Shown here piece after piece: positions 8,187 through 16,713 of a stretch of 64,000 bases of DNA; the stretch's first letter is position 1; each line of letters opens with the position of its first letter. The stretch spans positions 102,801-166,800 of the forward strand of contig JAUMXH010000001.1 of NCBI GenBank assembly GCA_030529225.1, given 5' to 3'. The translations under genes were made by a program, and so were the position numbers. A model generated the notes under the pieces. The model saw only the letters and a list, made by a program, of their open reading frames with translations, made no database searches and was not told the DNA's origin. This DNA comes from Bacillota bacterium (GTDB lineage Bacteria; Bacillota; Clostridia; Peptostreptococcales; Acidaminobacteraceae).

Positions 8187-9104
8187 ATGGCAATTACTGC
8201 ACAAATGGTAAAAGAGCTTAGAGAGATGACATCAGCCGGAATGATGGACTGCAAAAAAGCTCTTGCAGAGACCAACGGCGACATGGAAGCTGCCGTTAAA
8301 TTTCTAAGAGAACAGGGTTTGATGAAACAAGAGAAAAAAGCGGGCAGAATCGCTGCGGAGGGAATCGCTATGACAGCTTCTTCCGACGATTCGAAGAGCG
8401 CCGCTATTGTGGAAGTAAACTCGGAGACGGACTTTGTAGCAAAGAACCAGGAATTCGTAAACTTTGCACAGGGACTATGCGAACTACAACTTTCAGGCGA
8501 CTTCAATGAAGATGTTGAAGCGTTGAAAGCAGCAAAATTCCCGGGAAGCGATGACGATGTGGATACCACTCTGAAAACCTTGATTGCTAAAATCGGAGAG
8601 AACATGACGTTAAGACGTATCGCAAAATTGTCTGTCGATAAGGGCGTCGTGGCTACCTACCTGCACGCAGGCGGAAAGATCGGTGTCCTGCTCGCGATGG
8701 AATCGGAAGGGGACAAAGCGGAATTGGAAGCTTTGGGAAGAGATATCGCAATGCAAGTTGCCTCTATGAATCCGAAGTTTATTTCATCAGATGACGTTGA
8801 TGCGGATTTCATTGCAAACGAGAAAGAAGTTTTGATGCAACAGGCGATCAACGAAGGAAAGCCTGCCAACATCGCTGAAAAAATGGTGGAAGGCAGACTG
8901 AACAAAGAGTTGAAGGAAGTTTGCCTGTTGGAGCAGGAGTTCGTAAAAGATTCCGATTTCACAATCAAGTCATTGATCGCCGACAAAGCGAAAGCGTTGG
9001 GAGCGGATATTAAAGTCGTTGCTTTCAAACGTTTCGAAGTAGGCGAAGGCTTGGAAAAGAAACAGGAAAACTTTGCAGAAGAAGTTGCAAAGCAAATGAA
9101 GTAG
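8187..9104 (+). CDS. tsf: Translation elongation factor Ts
   Basis: EF-Ts is the guanine-nucleotide exchange factor that recharges EF-Tu. This 305-residue protein shows the UBA-like N-terminal domain (ITAQMVKELREMTSAGMMDCKKAL), the TDFVAKN segment that contacts EF-Tu, and the family features GVLLAMES and DIAMQVASMNPKF. Length and architecture are normal for the full-length bacterial type. It is the second gene of the rpsB-tsf operon. A 12-base stem-loop at 9122-9149 follows the stop. Confidence 0.97.
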   Translation: MAITAQMVKELREMTSAGMMDCKKALAETNGDMEAAVKFLREQGLMKQEKKAGRIAAEGIAMTASSDDSKSAAIVEVNSETDFVAKNQEFVNFAQGLCELQLSGDFNEDVEALKAAKFPGSDDDVDTTLKTLIAKIGENMTLRRIAKLSVDKGVVATYLHAGGKIGVLLAMESEGDKAELEALGRDIAMQVASMNPKFISSDDVDADFIANEKEVLMQQAINEGKPANIAEKMVEGRLNKELKEVCLLEQEFVKDSDFTIKSLIADKAKALGADIKVVAFKRFEVGEGLEKKQENFAEEVAKQMK

Positions 9105-9121
9105 GTTATATTAGCGGAGCG

Positions 9122-9149
9122 TCACTTAACGGGCGGGCCTGTTAAGTGA
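9122..9149 (+). terminator. Stem-loop after tsf (possible weak terminator)
   Basis: TCACTTAACGGG (9122-9133) pairs with CCTGTTAAGTGA (9138-9149) with one G/U pair and a CGGG loop. No T-tract follows, so termination may be partial or factor-dependent. It separates tsf from the Rnf operon. Confidence 0.5.
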
Positions 9150-9232
9150 TGACCGTTACAATATAATAATTGTGTTGTGCGTGGTGAGTAAAAGGACGAG
9201 ATATTATCTCAATAGACAAGGGAGATGTCAAT

Positions 9233-10552
9233 ATGAGAAAGGTAACATTCTCAGGGGGAATACATCCGCCTCATTCTAAAGTCTTCACTGAAAAGTGCGC
9301 TATAGAAGTTGCTGAACCGCCAAAGACTGTCTACATTCCAATTAGACAGCACATTGGTGCACCTTGTGAAGTTGTGGTTAATAAGGGAGATGAAGTAAAA
9401 GTCGGACAGCTGATTGCAAAGCCGACCGGTTTCGTTTCCGCTGCAATTCACAGTAGCGTATCAGGAGTAGTGACGAAAATTACGGAAATGCCGATTCCAA
9501 ACGGAAAAGACATTTGTGTGGTCATCGATAACGACTTTAATGAGACTTTGCATGAAAGTGTAAAGCCAAAAGGGACTGTAGAGACTCTTGAACCAAAAGA
9601 AATCATTGAAATTATCAAAGACGCCGGTATCGTAGGTATGGGTGGTGCAGGTTTTCCTCTGCACGTAAAATTGAGCCCTCCACCTGATAAAGTCGATACA
9701 ATTATCTTAAACGGCGCCGAGTGTGAACCGTTTTTAACAGCGGACCACCGTCTAATGCTTGAAAATCCCGATGCAATTTTTAAAGGGTTGGAACTCATGA
9801 TGAAGAGCGTAGGAATACCGAAGGGACACATCGGTATCGAGGACAACAAACCGGATGCGCTTAAAAAGATGATTGAAGTTTCAAAAAATTATCCTAACAT
9901 CGAAGTAATCGGACTACAGACAAAATACCCGCAAGGTGCTGAGAAGCAGTTGATCAATGCGGTCACCGGAAGAGAAGTACCGTCAGGTGCACTTCCTATG
10001 GATGCCGGCGCCATCGTAAGCAACGTGGCAACCGCCGCTGCCGTACACGACGCGGTCTATCTCGGCATGCCTTTGATTAAACGGGTTTGTACAATCACAG
10101 GAACCATGATTAAAGAACCGAAGAATCTTTTGATTCGTATCGGCACAATGGTCGATGAGATCATCGCGCAATGCGGTGGTTACAACGGAAAACCGGGCAA
10201 GTTCATCATGGGTGGACCGATGATGGGACTGTCTCAACCGTCTGACCATGTTCCGTCAACAAAGACAACTTCAGGTCTTCTTGTGTTTGATGAAGTGCAA
10301 GCGAATTTGCCTGATGCCGAGAACTGTATCAAGTGTTGTAAGTGTGTGAGCATTTGCCCAATCAGACTGCAACCGATGTATATCTCCGCTTATTCTCTAA
10401 ATGAAATGTTTGATAAAGCAGAGCAATTCAATGCCCTAGATTGTATTGAATGTGGTTCATGTTCATTTATATGTCCCGCAAAAAGACCTCTGTTACATTC
10501 TATAAGAGTCGCTAAAAGAACTATTTTAGCTAACCGAAGAAAAGGTAATTAG
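9233..10552 (+). CDS. rnfC: Ion-translocating Rnf complex subunit C
   Basis: RnfC is the peripheral NADH/FMN-binding subunit of the ferredoxin:NAD+ oxidoreductase, facing the cytoplasm. The 439-residue protein has an N-terminal HPPxxK segment (GIHPPHSKVFTE), a Complex-I 51-kDa-like Rossmann/SLBB core with GMGGAGFPLHVKL and LNGAECEPFLTAD, and a C-terminal double [4Fe-4S] ferredoxin region (CIKCCKCVSICP and CIECGSCSFICP). It lacks the long repeat-rich tail of proteobacterial RnfC, as expected for Clostridia. The start follows GGGAGATG. It is the first gene of a six-gene operon that probably has its own promoter in the 9150-9230 interval, though I see no convincing consensus there. Confidence 0.97.
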   Translation: MRKVTFSGGIHPPHSKVFTEKCAIEVAEPPKTVYIPIRQHIGAPCEVVVNKGDEVKVGQLIAKPTGFVSAAIHSSVSGVVTKITEMPIPNGKDICVVIDNDFNETLHESVKPKGTVETLEPKEIIEIIKDAGIVGMGGAGFPLHVKLSPPPDKVDTIILNGAECEPFLTADHRLMLENPDAIFKGLELMMKSVGIPKGHIGIEDNKPDALKKMIEVSKNYPNIEVIGLQTKYPQGAEKQLINAVTGREVPSGALPMDAGAIVSNVATAAAVHDAVYLGMPLIKRVCTITGTMIKEPKNLLIRIGTMVDEIIAQCGGYNGKPGKFIMGGPMMGLSQPSDHVPSTKTTSGLLVFDEVQANLPDAENCIKCCKCVSICPIRLQPMYISAYSLNEMFDKAEQFNALDCIECGSCSFICPAKRPLLHSIRVAKRTILANRRKGN

Positions 10553-10570
10553 AGAGGGGGGAGAGTATAA

Positions 10571-11620
10571 ATGGATAACAATTTTATCGTTTCATCATCG
10601 CCACATATTAGGACGGGAGAAACCATTCAGAGCATCATGTTTAATGTGATCTTGGCTCTGATTCCTGCGACGGCTTATGGTGTTTACGTTTTCGGGTTTA
10701 AGGCCTTAATCGTGGTATTGGTATCGATTGCCAGCGCCGTGATTACCGAGGCTGCATTTCAAAAGATCAGAAAGAAAAAAGTTACAATCAGTGACCTGAG
10801 TGCCGTGTTAACCGGTTTGCTCTTAGCGATGAACTTGCCGCCTGCAGCTCCTTGGTGGTTGGCAATGGTAGGTTCTATATTTGCAATCGCTTTGGCAAAA
10901 CAGGTATTCGGCGGTATCGGCCACAACTTTATCAACCCTGCCTTGGCAGCCAGAGCGGTTCTCATCGCTTCTTGGAGTGCCAGAATGGGTACTTGGGACG
11001 TTCCATTCTCATCATCGGGCTTCTTTGCCTACGATGCTGTCACCGGGGCGACTCCATTGGGAATCATCGCTGAAGGTTCGGGAGAAGCACTTCCTTCTTT
11101 CTGGGATGCCTTCATCGGTAATGTCGGAGGATGTATTGGAGAAACCTCTGCTCTCTTCCTCATTTTGGGTGGACTGTATCTGATTTACAAAGGGATCATC
11201 ACTTGGCACATTCCGTTCTCATACATCATCAGTGCCTTTGTATTTTCCTTCCTGCTAAACGGATTTGACGCTGCTTACTCAGCTTACCAATTGATCATCG
11301 GCGGTATTATGTTGGGTGCCTTCTTCATGGCGACCGACTATGCATCATCACCGGTAACCGACAAGGGTAAGATCATCTACGGTGTTGGAATCGGTCTCTT
11401 GACCATTTTGATCAGAACCTTCGGTTCACTTCCTGAGGGTGTTTCATACTCAATTCTACTCATGAACGTAGCGACACCTATGATTGACAGATTTACAACC
11501 AGCGTGGTATTCGGTGGAAAGACTAAGAAACAAATCAAAGCTGAGAAGAAAGCGAAAGAAGCGGAAGAAATGGCTGCTTTGAAAGCTGAGAAAGAAGCTG
11601 TTGAAGGGGGTGCAAAATAA
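10571..11620 (+). CDS. rnfD: Rnf complex subunit D
   Basis: RnfD is an integral membrane subunit related to NqrB that carries a covalently bound FMN and takes part in ion translocation. The 349-residue protein has about ten hydrophobic segments. AVTGATPLG, near residue 160, matches the flavinylation motif whose Thr receives FMN from ApbE. FGGIGHNFINPALAARA is also typical. The final 30 or so residues after the last membrane segment are Lys/Glu/Ala-rich and probably form a cytoplasmic helix. Its stop codon overlaps the rnfG start (TAATG), so the two are translationally coupled. Confidence 0.96.
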   Translation: MDNNFIVSSSPHIRTGETIQSIMFNVILALIPATAYGVYVFGFKALIVVLVSIASAVITEAAFQKIRKKKVTISDLSAVLTGLLLAMNLPPAAPWWLAMVGSIFAIALAKQVFGGIGHNFINPALAARAVLIASWSARMGTWDVPFSSSGFFAYDAVTGATPLGIIAEGSGEALPSFWDAFIGNVGGCIGETSALFLILGGLYLIYKGIITWHIPFSYIISAFVFSFLLNGFDAAYSAYQLIIGGIMLGAFFMATDYASSPVTDKGKIIYGVGIGLLTILIRTFGSLPEGVSYSILLMNVATPMIDRFTTSVVFGGKTKKQIKAEKKAKEAEEMAALKAEKEAVEGGAK

Positions 11621-12186
11621 TGAAGGAAATTGTTAAACTAGGTATTTCATTGTTGATATTTTGTGCTGTAGCAGCTTTGTCACTCGCTTTTACGAATGAA
11701 TTGACAAAAGATCAAATTGCCAAACAAAGAGCCGAGAAAGAGTTGGCTGCAAAACAGGCCGTTCTGCCGGAAGCAAACGAGTTTGAGGACTTGTCTGCTG
11801 AAGAGTTGGCTAAAGTACAAGAGACCCATCCGACTGTAGCACAGATTTCGGTTGCAAAGAGTGACGGCCAAGACATCGGTTTTGTTGTAAAAACTCTGCC
11901 GATGGGATTTGGTGGCCCGATTACCGTAATTACCGGTATGGATGCGGAAGGCAAAATCACCGGCGTCAGGGTTGCAAAACACACCGAGTCTCCGGGATTG
12001 GGATCAAAGGCTCAAGAGCCTGCTTATTACGAGCAATATAACGGAAAGTCTGTAGCGGACGTTAAAGTTACCAAAGGTACACCGGGCGAACAGGAAATCG
12101 TTGCGATTTCTTCTGCTACCATCACTTCAGTTGCGGTTACCAACGGCGTAAATGATGCCGCTGTAGCGACTACTTTGGGCAAATAG
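11620..12186 (+). CDS. rnfG: Rnf complex subunit G
   Basis: RnfG has one N-terminal membrane helix (about residues 5-25) and an extracytoplasmic FMN-binding domain (188 residues, normal length). The segment ISSATITSVAV near residue 170 is the flavinylation site, a variant of S/T-G-A-T-x-T with Ser in place of the Gly; the acceptor would be the last Thr of SSATIT. The conserved GGPITVITGMDAEG and HTESPGLGSK stretches identify the family. It is coupled to rnfD by a one-base overlap and lies in the standard clostridial order. Confidence 0.94.
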   Translation: MKEIVKLGISLLIFCAVAALSLAFTNELTKDQIAKQRAEKELAAKQAVLPEANEFEDLSAEELAKVQETHPTVAQISVAKSDGQDIGFVVKTLPMGFGGPITVITGMDAEGKITGVRVAKHTESPGLGSKAQEPAYYEQYNGKSVADVKVTKGTPGEQEIVAISSATITSVAVTNGVNDAAVATTLGK

Positions 12187-12200
12187 GAAGGAGGAAGTTA

Positions 12201-13037
12201 ATGAGTAAGAATATTAGTGTATTAACCAACGGACTCGTTAAGGAGAACCCTACCTTCGTTCAAATGCTTGGTATGTGTCCGACTCTGGCGGTTACGGTTT
12301 CTGCAATTAACGGTTTCGGTATGGGTATGGCGACCACAGCGGTTTTGATTATGTCAAACTTCGCTATCTCGGCACTCAGAAAGGTAATCCCTGCAAAGAT
12401 CAGGATCCCTGCATTCATCGTAGTTATCGCAACGGCGGTTACGATTGTAGGAATGCTTATGGAAACTTATGTCAGCGGATTGTACGAGGTTCTAGGTCTA
12501 TTCATACCGCTAATCGTTGTTAACTGTATCATCCTTGCGAGAGCGGAAGCCTTCGCATTTGAAAACGGCATGGTCGCTTCCATGATGGACGGTGTCGGAA
12601 TGGGACTCGGTTTTACCATCTCACTGACCATTTTGGGTATTGTGAGAGAGTTCTTCGGGGAGTTTAAGTTCTTCGGAAACTTGTTGTTTGAAAATGCGGA
12701 ACCGATGCTCATCTTCATCCAGCCGCCGGGAGCGTTCCTGACTTTGGCTCTATTGCTTGCAATCTATACGCAATTCAACCTTTCAAAGGCGAAGAAGAAA
12801 AAAGCGATAGAAGATGCTGAGCGTAAGGCGAAGAAAGAAGCGGAAGAAGCCGCTGCGAAAGCTGCTGAGGAAGAGCGTGAGAGAAAGCGCTTGGAAAGAG
12901 AACAGAAGAAGGCTGAAGAAGAAGCAAAACAAAAGGCGGAAGAAGCTGCCAAGGCAAGCGAGGTTGCACCGGAAGCGGCGCAAGAGGCTCCTGTCGAAGC
13001 TGCAGCGGAAGCGCCTGCGGAAGATGCTTCTAAGTAG
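12201..13037 (+). CDS. rnfE: Rnf complex subunit E with a long charged C-terminal tail
   Basis: RnfE and RnfA are homologous six-helix membrane subunits of the Rnf ion pump that together hold an intramembrane [2Fe-2S] cluster. Residues 1 to about 195 form the family core ([20 protein letters not shown], ESFAxN-like region, [10 protein letters not shown]). Residues 196-278 are an unusual extension made almost only of Ala, Glu, Lys and Arg, ending in an Ala/Glu/Pro stretch. It is predicted to be a long helix or coiled coil in the cytoplasm. Typical RnfE is about 200 residues. The extension is in frame with a normal stop and close spacing to rnfA, so it looks genuine rather than a sequencing error. 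Confidence 0.95.
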   Translation: MSKNISVLTNGLVKENPTFVQMLGMCPTLAVTVSAINGFGMGMATTAVLIMSNFAISALRKVIPAKIRIPAFIVVIATAVTIVGMLMETYVSGLYEVLGLFIPLIVVNCIILARAEAFAFENGMVASMMDGVGMGLGFTISLTILGIVREFFGEFKFFGNLLFENAEPMLIFIQPPGAFLTLALLLAIYTQFNLSKAKKKKAIEDAERKAKKEAEEAAAKAAEEERERKRLEREQKKAEEEAKQKAEEAAKASEVAPEAAQEAPVEAAAEAPAEDASK

Positions 13038-13054
13038 TTGTAAAGGGGAGAGAT

Positions 13055-13630
13055 ATGAGTGGTTTATTCGTTATATTAGTAGGCGCTATACTCGTAAACA
13101 ACTTTGTACTTAGCCAATTCTTGGGAATCTGTCCTTTCTTGGGGATTTCTAAAAAGGTTGAAACATCGCTCGGTATGGGTATGGCAGTTACGTTCGTTAT
13201 GACACTCGCGAGTATCATAACATATATGGTTCAGTATTTCATATTGGTGCCATTGCACTTGGAATATTTGCAGACAATTGCATTCATTCTGGTTATTGCG
13301 TCACTGGTTCAGTTCGTTGAAATTTTCCTGCAGAAGGCATCTCCAACGCTTTACGGAGCACTTGGTGTATTCCTTCCGCTCATCACAACAAACTGTGCGG
13401 TGCTTGGTCTTGCACTGATGAACATTCAAAAAGAGTTTAATCTTGTTCAAACTATCGTTCACTCATTGGGTGCGGCGTTCGGTTTCTCTTTGGCAATCGT
13501 GCTCTTTGCCAGCCTGAGAGAAAAACTTGAAATCGCTGACATTCCTGAGGCATTCCAAGGGTTCCCGATCGCATTGATTACAGCGAGTCTGATGTCAATC
13601 GCATTCATGGGATTCCAAGGATTGGTGTAG
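13055..13630 (+). CDS. rnfA: Rnf complex subunit A
   Basis: A 191-residue integral membrane subunit with about six helices, homologous to RnfE and NqrE. The conserved [20 protein letters not shown] and [18 protein letters not shown] segments carry the cysteines that ligate the membrane [2Fe-2S] cluster shared with RnfE. Length is exactly as in the family. The start follows AAAGGGGAG. It lies between rnfE and rnfB with 17- and 9-base gaps, consistent with one transcript. Confidence 0.97.
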   Translation: MSGLFVILVGAILVNNFVLSQFLGICPFLGISKKVETSLGMGMAVTFVMTLASIITYMVQYFILVPLHLEYLQTIAFILVIASLVQFVEIFLQKASPTLYGALGVFLPLITTNCAVLGLALMNIQKEFNLVQTIVHSLGAAFGFSLAIVLFASLREKLEIADIPEAFQGFPIALITASLMSIAFMGFQGLV

Positions 13631-13639
13631 GAGGTAACT

Positions 13640-14464
13640 ATGGATTATTTAAATATATTGACAGCTACAGGTAGCTTAGCAGGGATGGGATTTCTCTTTG
13701 CGGCGATCTTGGGATACGCTTCTCAAAAGTTTGCAGTAGAGAAAGACCCTAGGGTTGCTGAAGTCAGAGCGGTCCTTCCGTCTGCTAACTGTGGCGGTTG
13801 CGGATACCCCGGTTGTGACGGCTTCGCAGATGCCGTTGTCAGAGGGGACGCAAAGGTTAACGGATGTCCTGTAGGCGGAAGCGAATGTGCCGATAAGATT
13901 GCACAAATTATGGGACTGGATGCAGGATCCGGCGCTAAGATGGTCGCTCACGTCATCTGTAAGGGTGCTAAGCCGATTGCAAAAGATGATTACATCTACA
14001 ACGGCATCACCGACTGTAGAGCGGCAAACATCCTAATGGGCGGTAACAAGTCTTGTAAACACGGATGTATGGGCTTTGGAACTTGCGAAAAGCTTTGTCC
14101 GTTTGATGCGATTCACATCAATGAAACGGGTATCGCTGAGGTGGATGACGACAAATGCGTGGCGTGCGGAATTTGTATCGAAGCATGTCCGAAAGACGTT
14201 ATCAGCCTGGTAGAGCTTGGACAGAGAGTCATCGTAAACTGTAACAACAAAGAAAGAGGCGGACACGTCAAGCAGAACTGCCAAGTTGCTTGTATCGCTT
14301 GTAAGAAGTGTGAAGCAGCTTGTAAGTTTGATGCGATCCACGTAAATAACAACCTTTCTTTGGTGGATTATCAGAAATGTAAGAAGTGTATGGCTTGTGT
14401 CAAAGTTTGTCCGACAAAGGCAATTTTCGGTGCATTGCCAAAGCCGAAGAACATTATCGCATAA
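13640..14464 (+). CDS. rnfB: Rnf complex subunit B (multi-cluster ferredoxin-oxidising subunit)
   Basis: RnfB is the electron-entry subunit that accepts electrons from reduced ferredoxin. The 274-residue protein has an N-terminal membrane anchor (residues 5-27), then the four-cysteine domain NCGGCGYPGC with its fourth Cys near residue 75. Several ferredoxin-type [4Fe-4S] motifs follow: CKHGCMGFGTCEKLCP, CVACGICIEACP, CIACKKCEAACK and CKKCMACVKVCP. The cluster-rich clostridial form is evident. It is the last gene of the operon and is followed by an intrinsic terminator. Confidence 0.97.
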   Translation: MDYLNILTATGSLAGMGFLFAAILGYASQKFAVEKDPRVAEVRAVLPSANCGGCGYPGCDGFADAVVRGDAKVNGCPVGGSECADKIAQIMGLDAGSGAKMVAHVICKGAKPIAKDDYIYNGITDCRAANILMGGNKSCKHGCMGFGTCEKLCPFDAIHINETGIAEVDDDKCVACGICIEACPKDVISLVELGQRVIVNCNNKERGGHVKQNCQVACIACKKCEAACKFDAIHVNNNLSLVDYQKCKKCMACVKVCPTKAIFGALPKPKNIIA

Positions 14465-14477
14465 CTTAGTTTTTGGG

Positions 14478-14506
14478 AAGAGGATACGCAAGTATCCTTT
14501 TCTTTT
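14478..14506 (+). terminator. Intrinsic terminator of the rnf operon
   Basis: The stem AGGATAC (14481-14487) and GTATCCT (14492-14498) encloses a GCAA tetraloop and runs into TTTTCTTTT. Flanking A and T bases extend the stem. Confidence 0.82.
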
Positions 14507-14550
14507 AACCTGTTGCATTGGCTGTGTTAGCTTAAAGGAGTGACTTTCTT

Positions 14551-16545
14551 GTGAACCAATTAGAGTATGTAAACCTGGTGGAACGATTAAATCAGTACAG
14601 TAACGAATACTACACCCTGGATTCGCCGAGCATCAGCGACTGCGAGTATGATTTGCTGTACCAAGAACTGCTTCAACATGAGGCTTTAAACCCGGGAGAA
14701 ATCCTCAGCTATAGTCCAAGTCAAAGGGTAGGGGGCGAGGTCTTAAAGTTCTTTGAAAAATACAGACATGAGCATCCCTTACTCAGCTTGGAAAACACAT
14801 ATAACGAGGCTGAGATTTTGGAGTTTTATCGAAAGTATAAGGTGCAAGACAGAAAGAACTTGGGTTTTACCCTGGAGTATAAAATTGACGGTCTGTCTGT
14901 GGCGATCAAGTATAAGAATGGGCTCCTGGAGTCCGCTTCCACCAGAGGGGACGGCTACATCGGAGAGGACATCACTTCAAATATCAAATCGATTAAAGAG
15001 GTGCCCCTCAAACTCAAGGAGGATATTGACATTACCGTCAGAGGTGAAGTGTATCTCTCTAAGCTTGACTTTTTTAATCTGAATCGGATTCGAGAGAGTT
15101 TGGATGAAAAACTCTTTGCCAACCCTAGAAATGCCGCAGCCGGTACCCTGCGTCAACTGGATCCCAAGGTCGTCAGTCAGAGAAACCTCAAAATTTTTGT
15201 GTTTGATGCCTTGAGTGAGGTGGACGGATATGAGTCCCATATCGACCTGCTGGAGTATCTGAAGCGCTTAGGGTTTAAATGTAGTCGTTCGTATTCCATT
15301 CAATCTGAGGAAGCCCTTGTGGAGCATTTGAGAGAGGCGGAAAAGCAAAGAAGCGCTCTCGACTTTGACATTGACGGCATGGTTTTGAAGGTGTCGGATC
15401 TCGCCCTTCGGAAGTCCCTCGGTTTTCGCGGGAAATTGCCGTACTGGGCCGTAGCCTACAAATTTAAAGCGGAGAAGGCCAGAACGCGACTGAAGAGCAT
15501 CACTTGCCAGGTCGGCAGAACGGGCGCCGTCACCCCGAGAGCCGATTTTGAACCGGTTTTCCTGGCCGGGTCCACCATATCTCACGCCTCGCTGCACAAC
15601 GCGGATTATATCGCGGAAAAAGACATCAGAATCGGCGACATGGTTGAAATCGAGAAGGCGGGAGACGTCATTCCTCAGGTCAATCGGGTCATTTTTGAAG
15701 AGAGAAGCGGTGCGGAACTTCCTTACCTCTTTCCCACTACTTGCCCGGTCTGCGGGGAAGAACTTCTAAGAAAATCCGGAGAAGCCGCCTACCGATGCGT
15801 CAATAGAACTTGTCCCGCCAAGGACATCCGTTCTCTGATTTATTTTGTATCGAAGTCGGGGATGAACATTGACGGGTTCGGGGAGTCTATCGTAACAAGT
15901 TTCGTAGAGCACGGATTCCTGAGTGATTTTTCCGATATTTACAGGTTAAAAGACTTGGAATCGCAACTTACTTCACTGGAAGGATTTGGCGAAAAAAGCT
16001 TTCAGAAATTGATTTCGAACATCGAGAAGTCCAAGGAGAATCCGCCGGAGCTCCTCTTAACGGCCCTGGGCATTCCTCTTGTAGGAGCTAAAATTTCCAA
16101 GCTCCTTTTTCAACGATTCAAAAGTTTGGACGAGATTATGCACGCGGATCCGGAGGACCTGCTCGAAATAGACGGAGTAGGAGATTCGATTGTCAGCAGT
16201 TTGCAAGACTACTTTTCCATTGAGCGGAACTTGGAGGTCCTGGAAAAATTGAAGGAGCATGGCTTACAAATGCAGGTCGAAGAGAGGGAAAAGAGAACGG
16301 AAGCTCAGATTTTCGCAGGCCTCAGCTTTGTGTTAACCGGCACCTTGCAGGTCTATACGCGCTCGAAGGCCTCTAAGATTATAGAGCAGCTCGGCGGAAC
16401 TTGTTCTTCTTCAGTGAGTAAGAACACCGATGTCTTGCTCGCAGGAGAAAAAGCGGGATCCAAACTGAAAAAGGCGCAGGAGCTGGGAATCAAAATCATG
16501 GAGGAATCCGAATTTATTGAGAAAATTTCGCCCTATTTGGACTAA
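14551..16545 (+). CDS. ligA: NAD-dependent DNA ligase
   Basis: LigA seals nicks in replication and repair with NAD+ as adenylate donor. The 664-residue protein has the full domain order. It begins with an N-terminal Ia domain (YYTLDSPSISDCEYD) and an adenylation domain with the nucleophilic lysine in EYKIDGLSVA (Lys111). An OB fold and a four-cysteine zinc finger (CPVCGEEL, CVNRTCPAK) come next, then helix-hairpin-helix repeats and a C-terminal BRCT domain (LSFVLTGTLQ). The start is GTG at 14551, eleven bases after AAAGGAG; no better start fits the N-terminal motif. It lies directly after the rnf terminator and is probably expressed separately. Confidence 0.97.
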   Translation: MNQLEYVNLVERLNQYSNEYYTLDSPSISDCEYDLLYQELLQHEALNPGEILSYSPSQRVGGEVLKFFEKYRHEHPLLSLENTYNEAEILEFYRKYKVQDRKNLGFTLEYKIDGLSVAIKYKNGLLESASTRGDGYIGEDITSNIKSIKEVPLKLKEDIDITVRGEVYLSKLDFFNLNRIRESLDEKLFANPRNAAAGTLRQLDPKVVSQRNLKIFVFDALSEVDGYESHIDLLEYLKRLGFKCSRSYSIQSEEALVEHLREAEKQRSALDFDIDGMVLKVSDLALRKSLGFRGKLPYWAVAYKFKAEKARTRLKSITCQVGRTGAVTPRADFEPVFLAGSTISHASLHNADYIAEKDIRIGDMVEIEKAGDVIPQVNRVIFEERSGAELPYLFPTTCPVCGEELLRKSGEAAYRCVNRTCPAKDIRSLIYFVSKSGMNIDGFGESIVTSFVEHGFLSDFSDIYRLKDLESQLTSLEGFGEKSFQKLISNIEKSKENPPELLLTALGIPLVGAKISKLLFQRFKSLDEIMHADPEDLLEIDGVGDSIVSSLQDYFSIERNLEVLEKLKEHGLQMQVEEREKRTEAQIFAGLSFVLTGTLQVYTRSKASKIIEQLGGTCSSSVSKNTDVLLAGEKAGSKLKKAQELGIKIMEESEFIEKISPYLD

Positions 16546-16621
16546 AGTTTCCTTTTCAGGTGCTCTTTGCTGCTGTCGGGATTTTTCCCCAAATCTTCGG
16601 AATAATTTACGGTCGTTTTTA

Positions 16622-16651
16622 TTGTATTCACATTCCGGTCTGTATTATAAT
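16622..16651 (+). promoter_or_regulatory. Probable promoter of hisS
   Basis: TTGTAT (16622-16627) and TATAAT (16646-16651), 18-base spacer, 62 bases before the hisS start. The leader is too short for a T-box and lacks a T-box consensus. Confidence 0.6.
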
Positions 16652-16713
16652 ATAGGTCTGTGAGTATGGAATCGGTTAGTGTTTTGAATGAGTGTGCATG
16701 ATCGGAGGCAAGC

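Noticed and set aside
14478..14550. CRISPR or tandem repeats near the rnf operon end
   Set aside because: Only a single terminator hairpin is present. No repeated units were found here or elsewhere in the window.
16546..16713. T-box riboswitch before hisS
   Set aside because: The gap is 168 bases, but the promoter lies only 62 bases before the start. No T-box consensus or antiterminator/terminator pair is visible.
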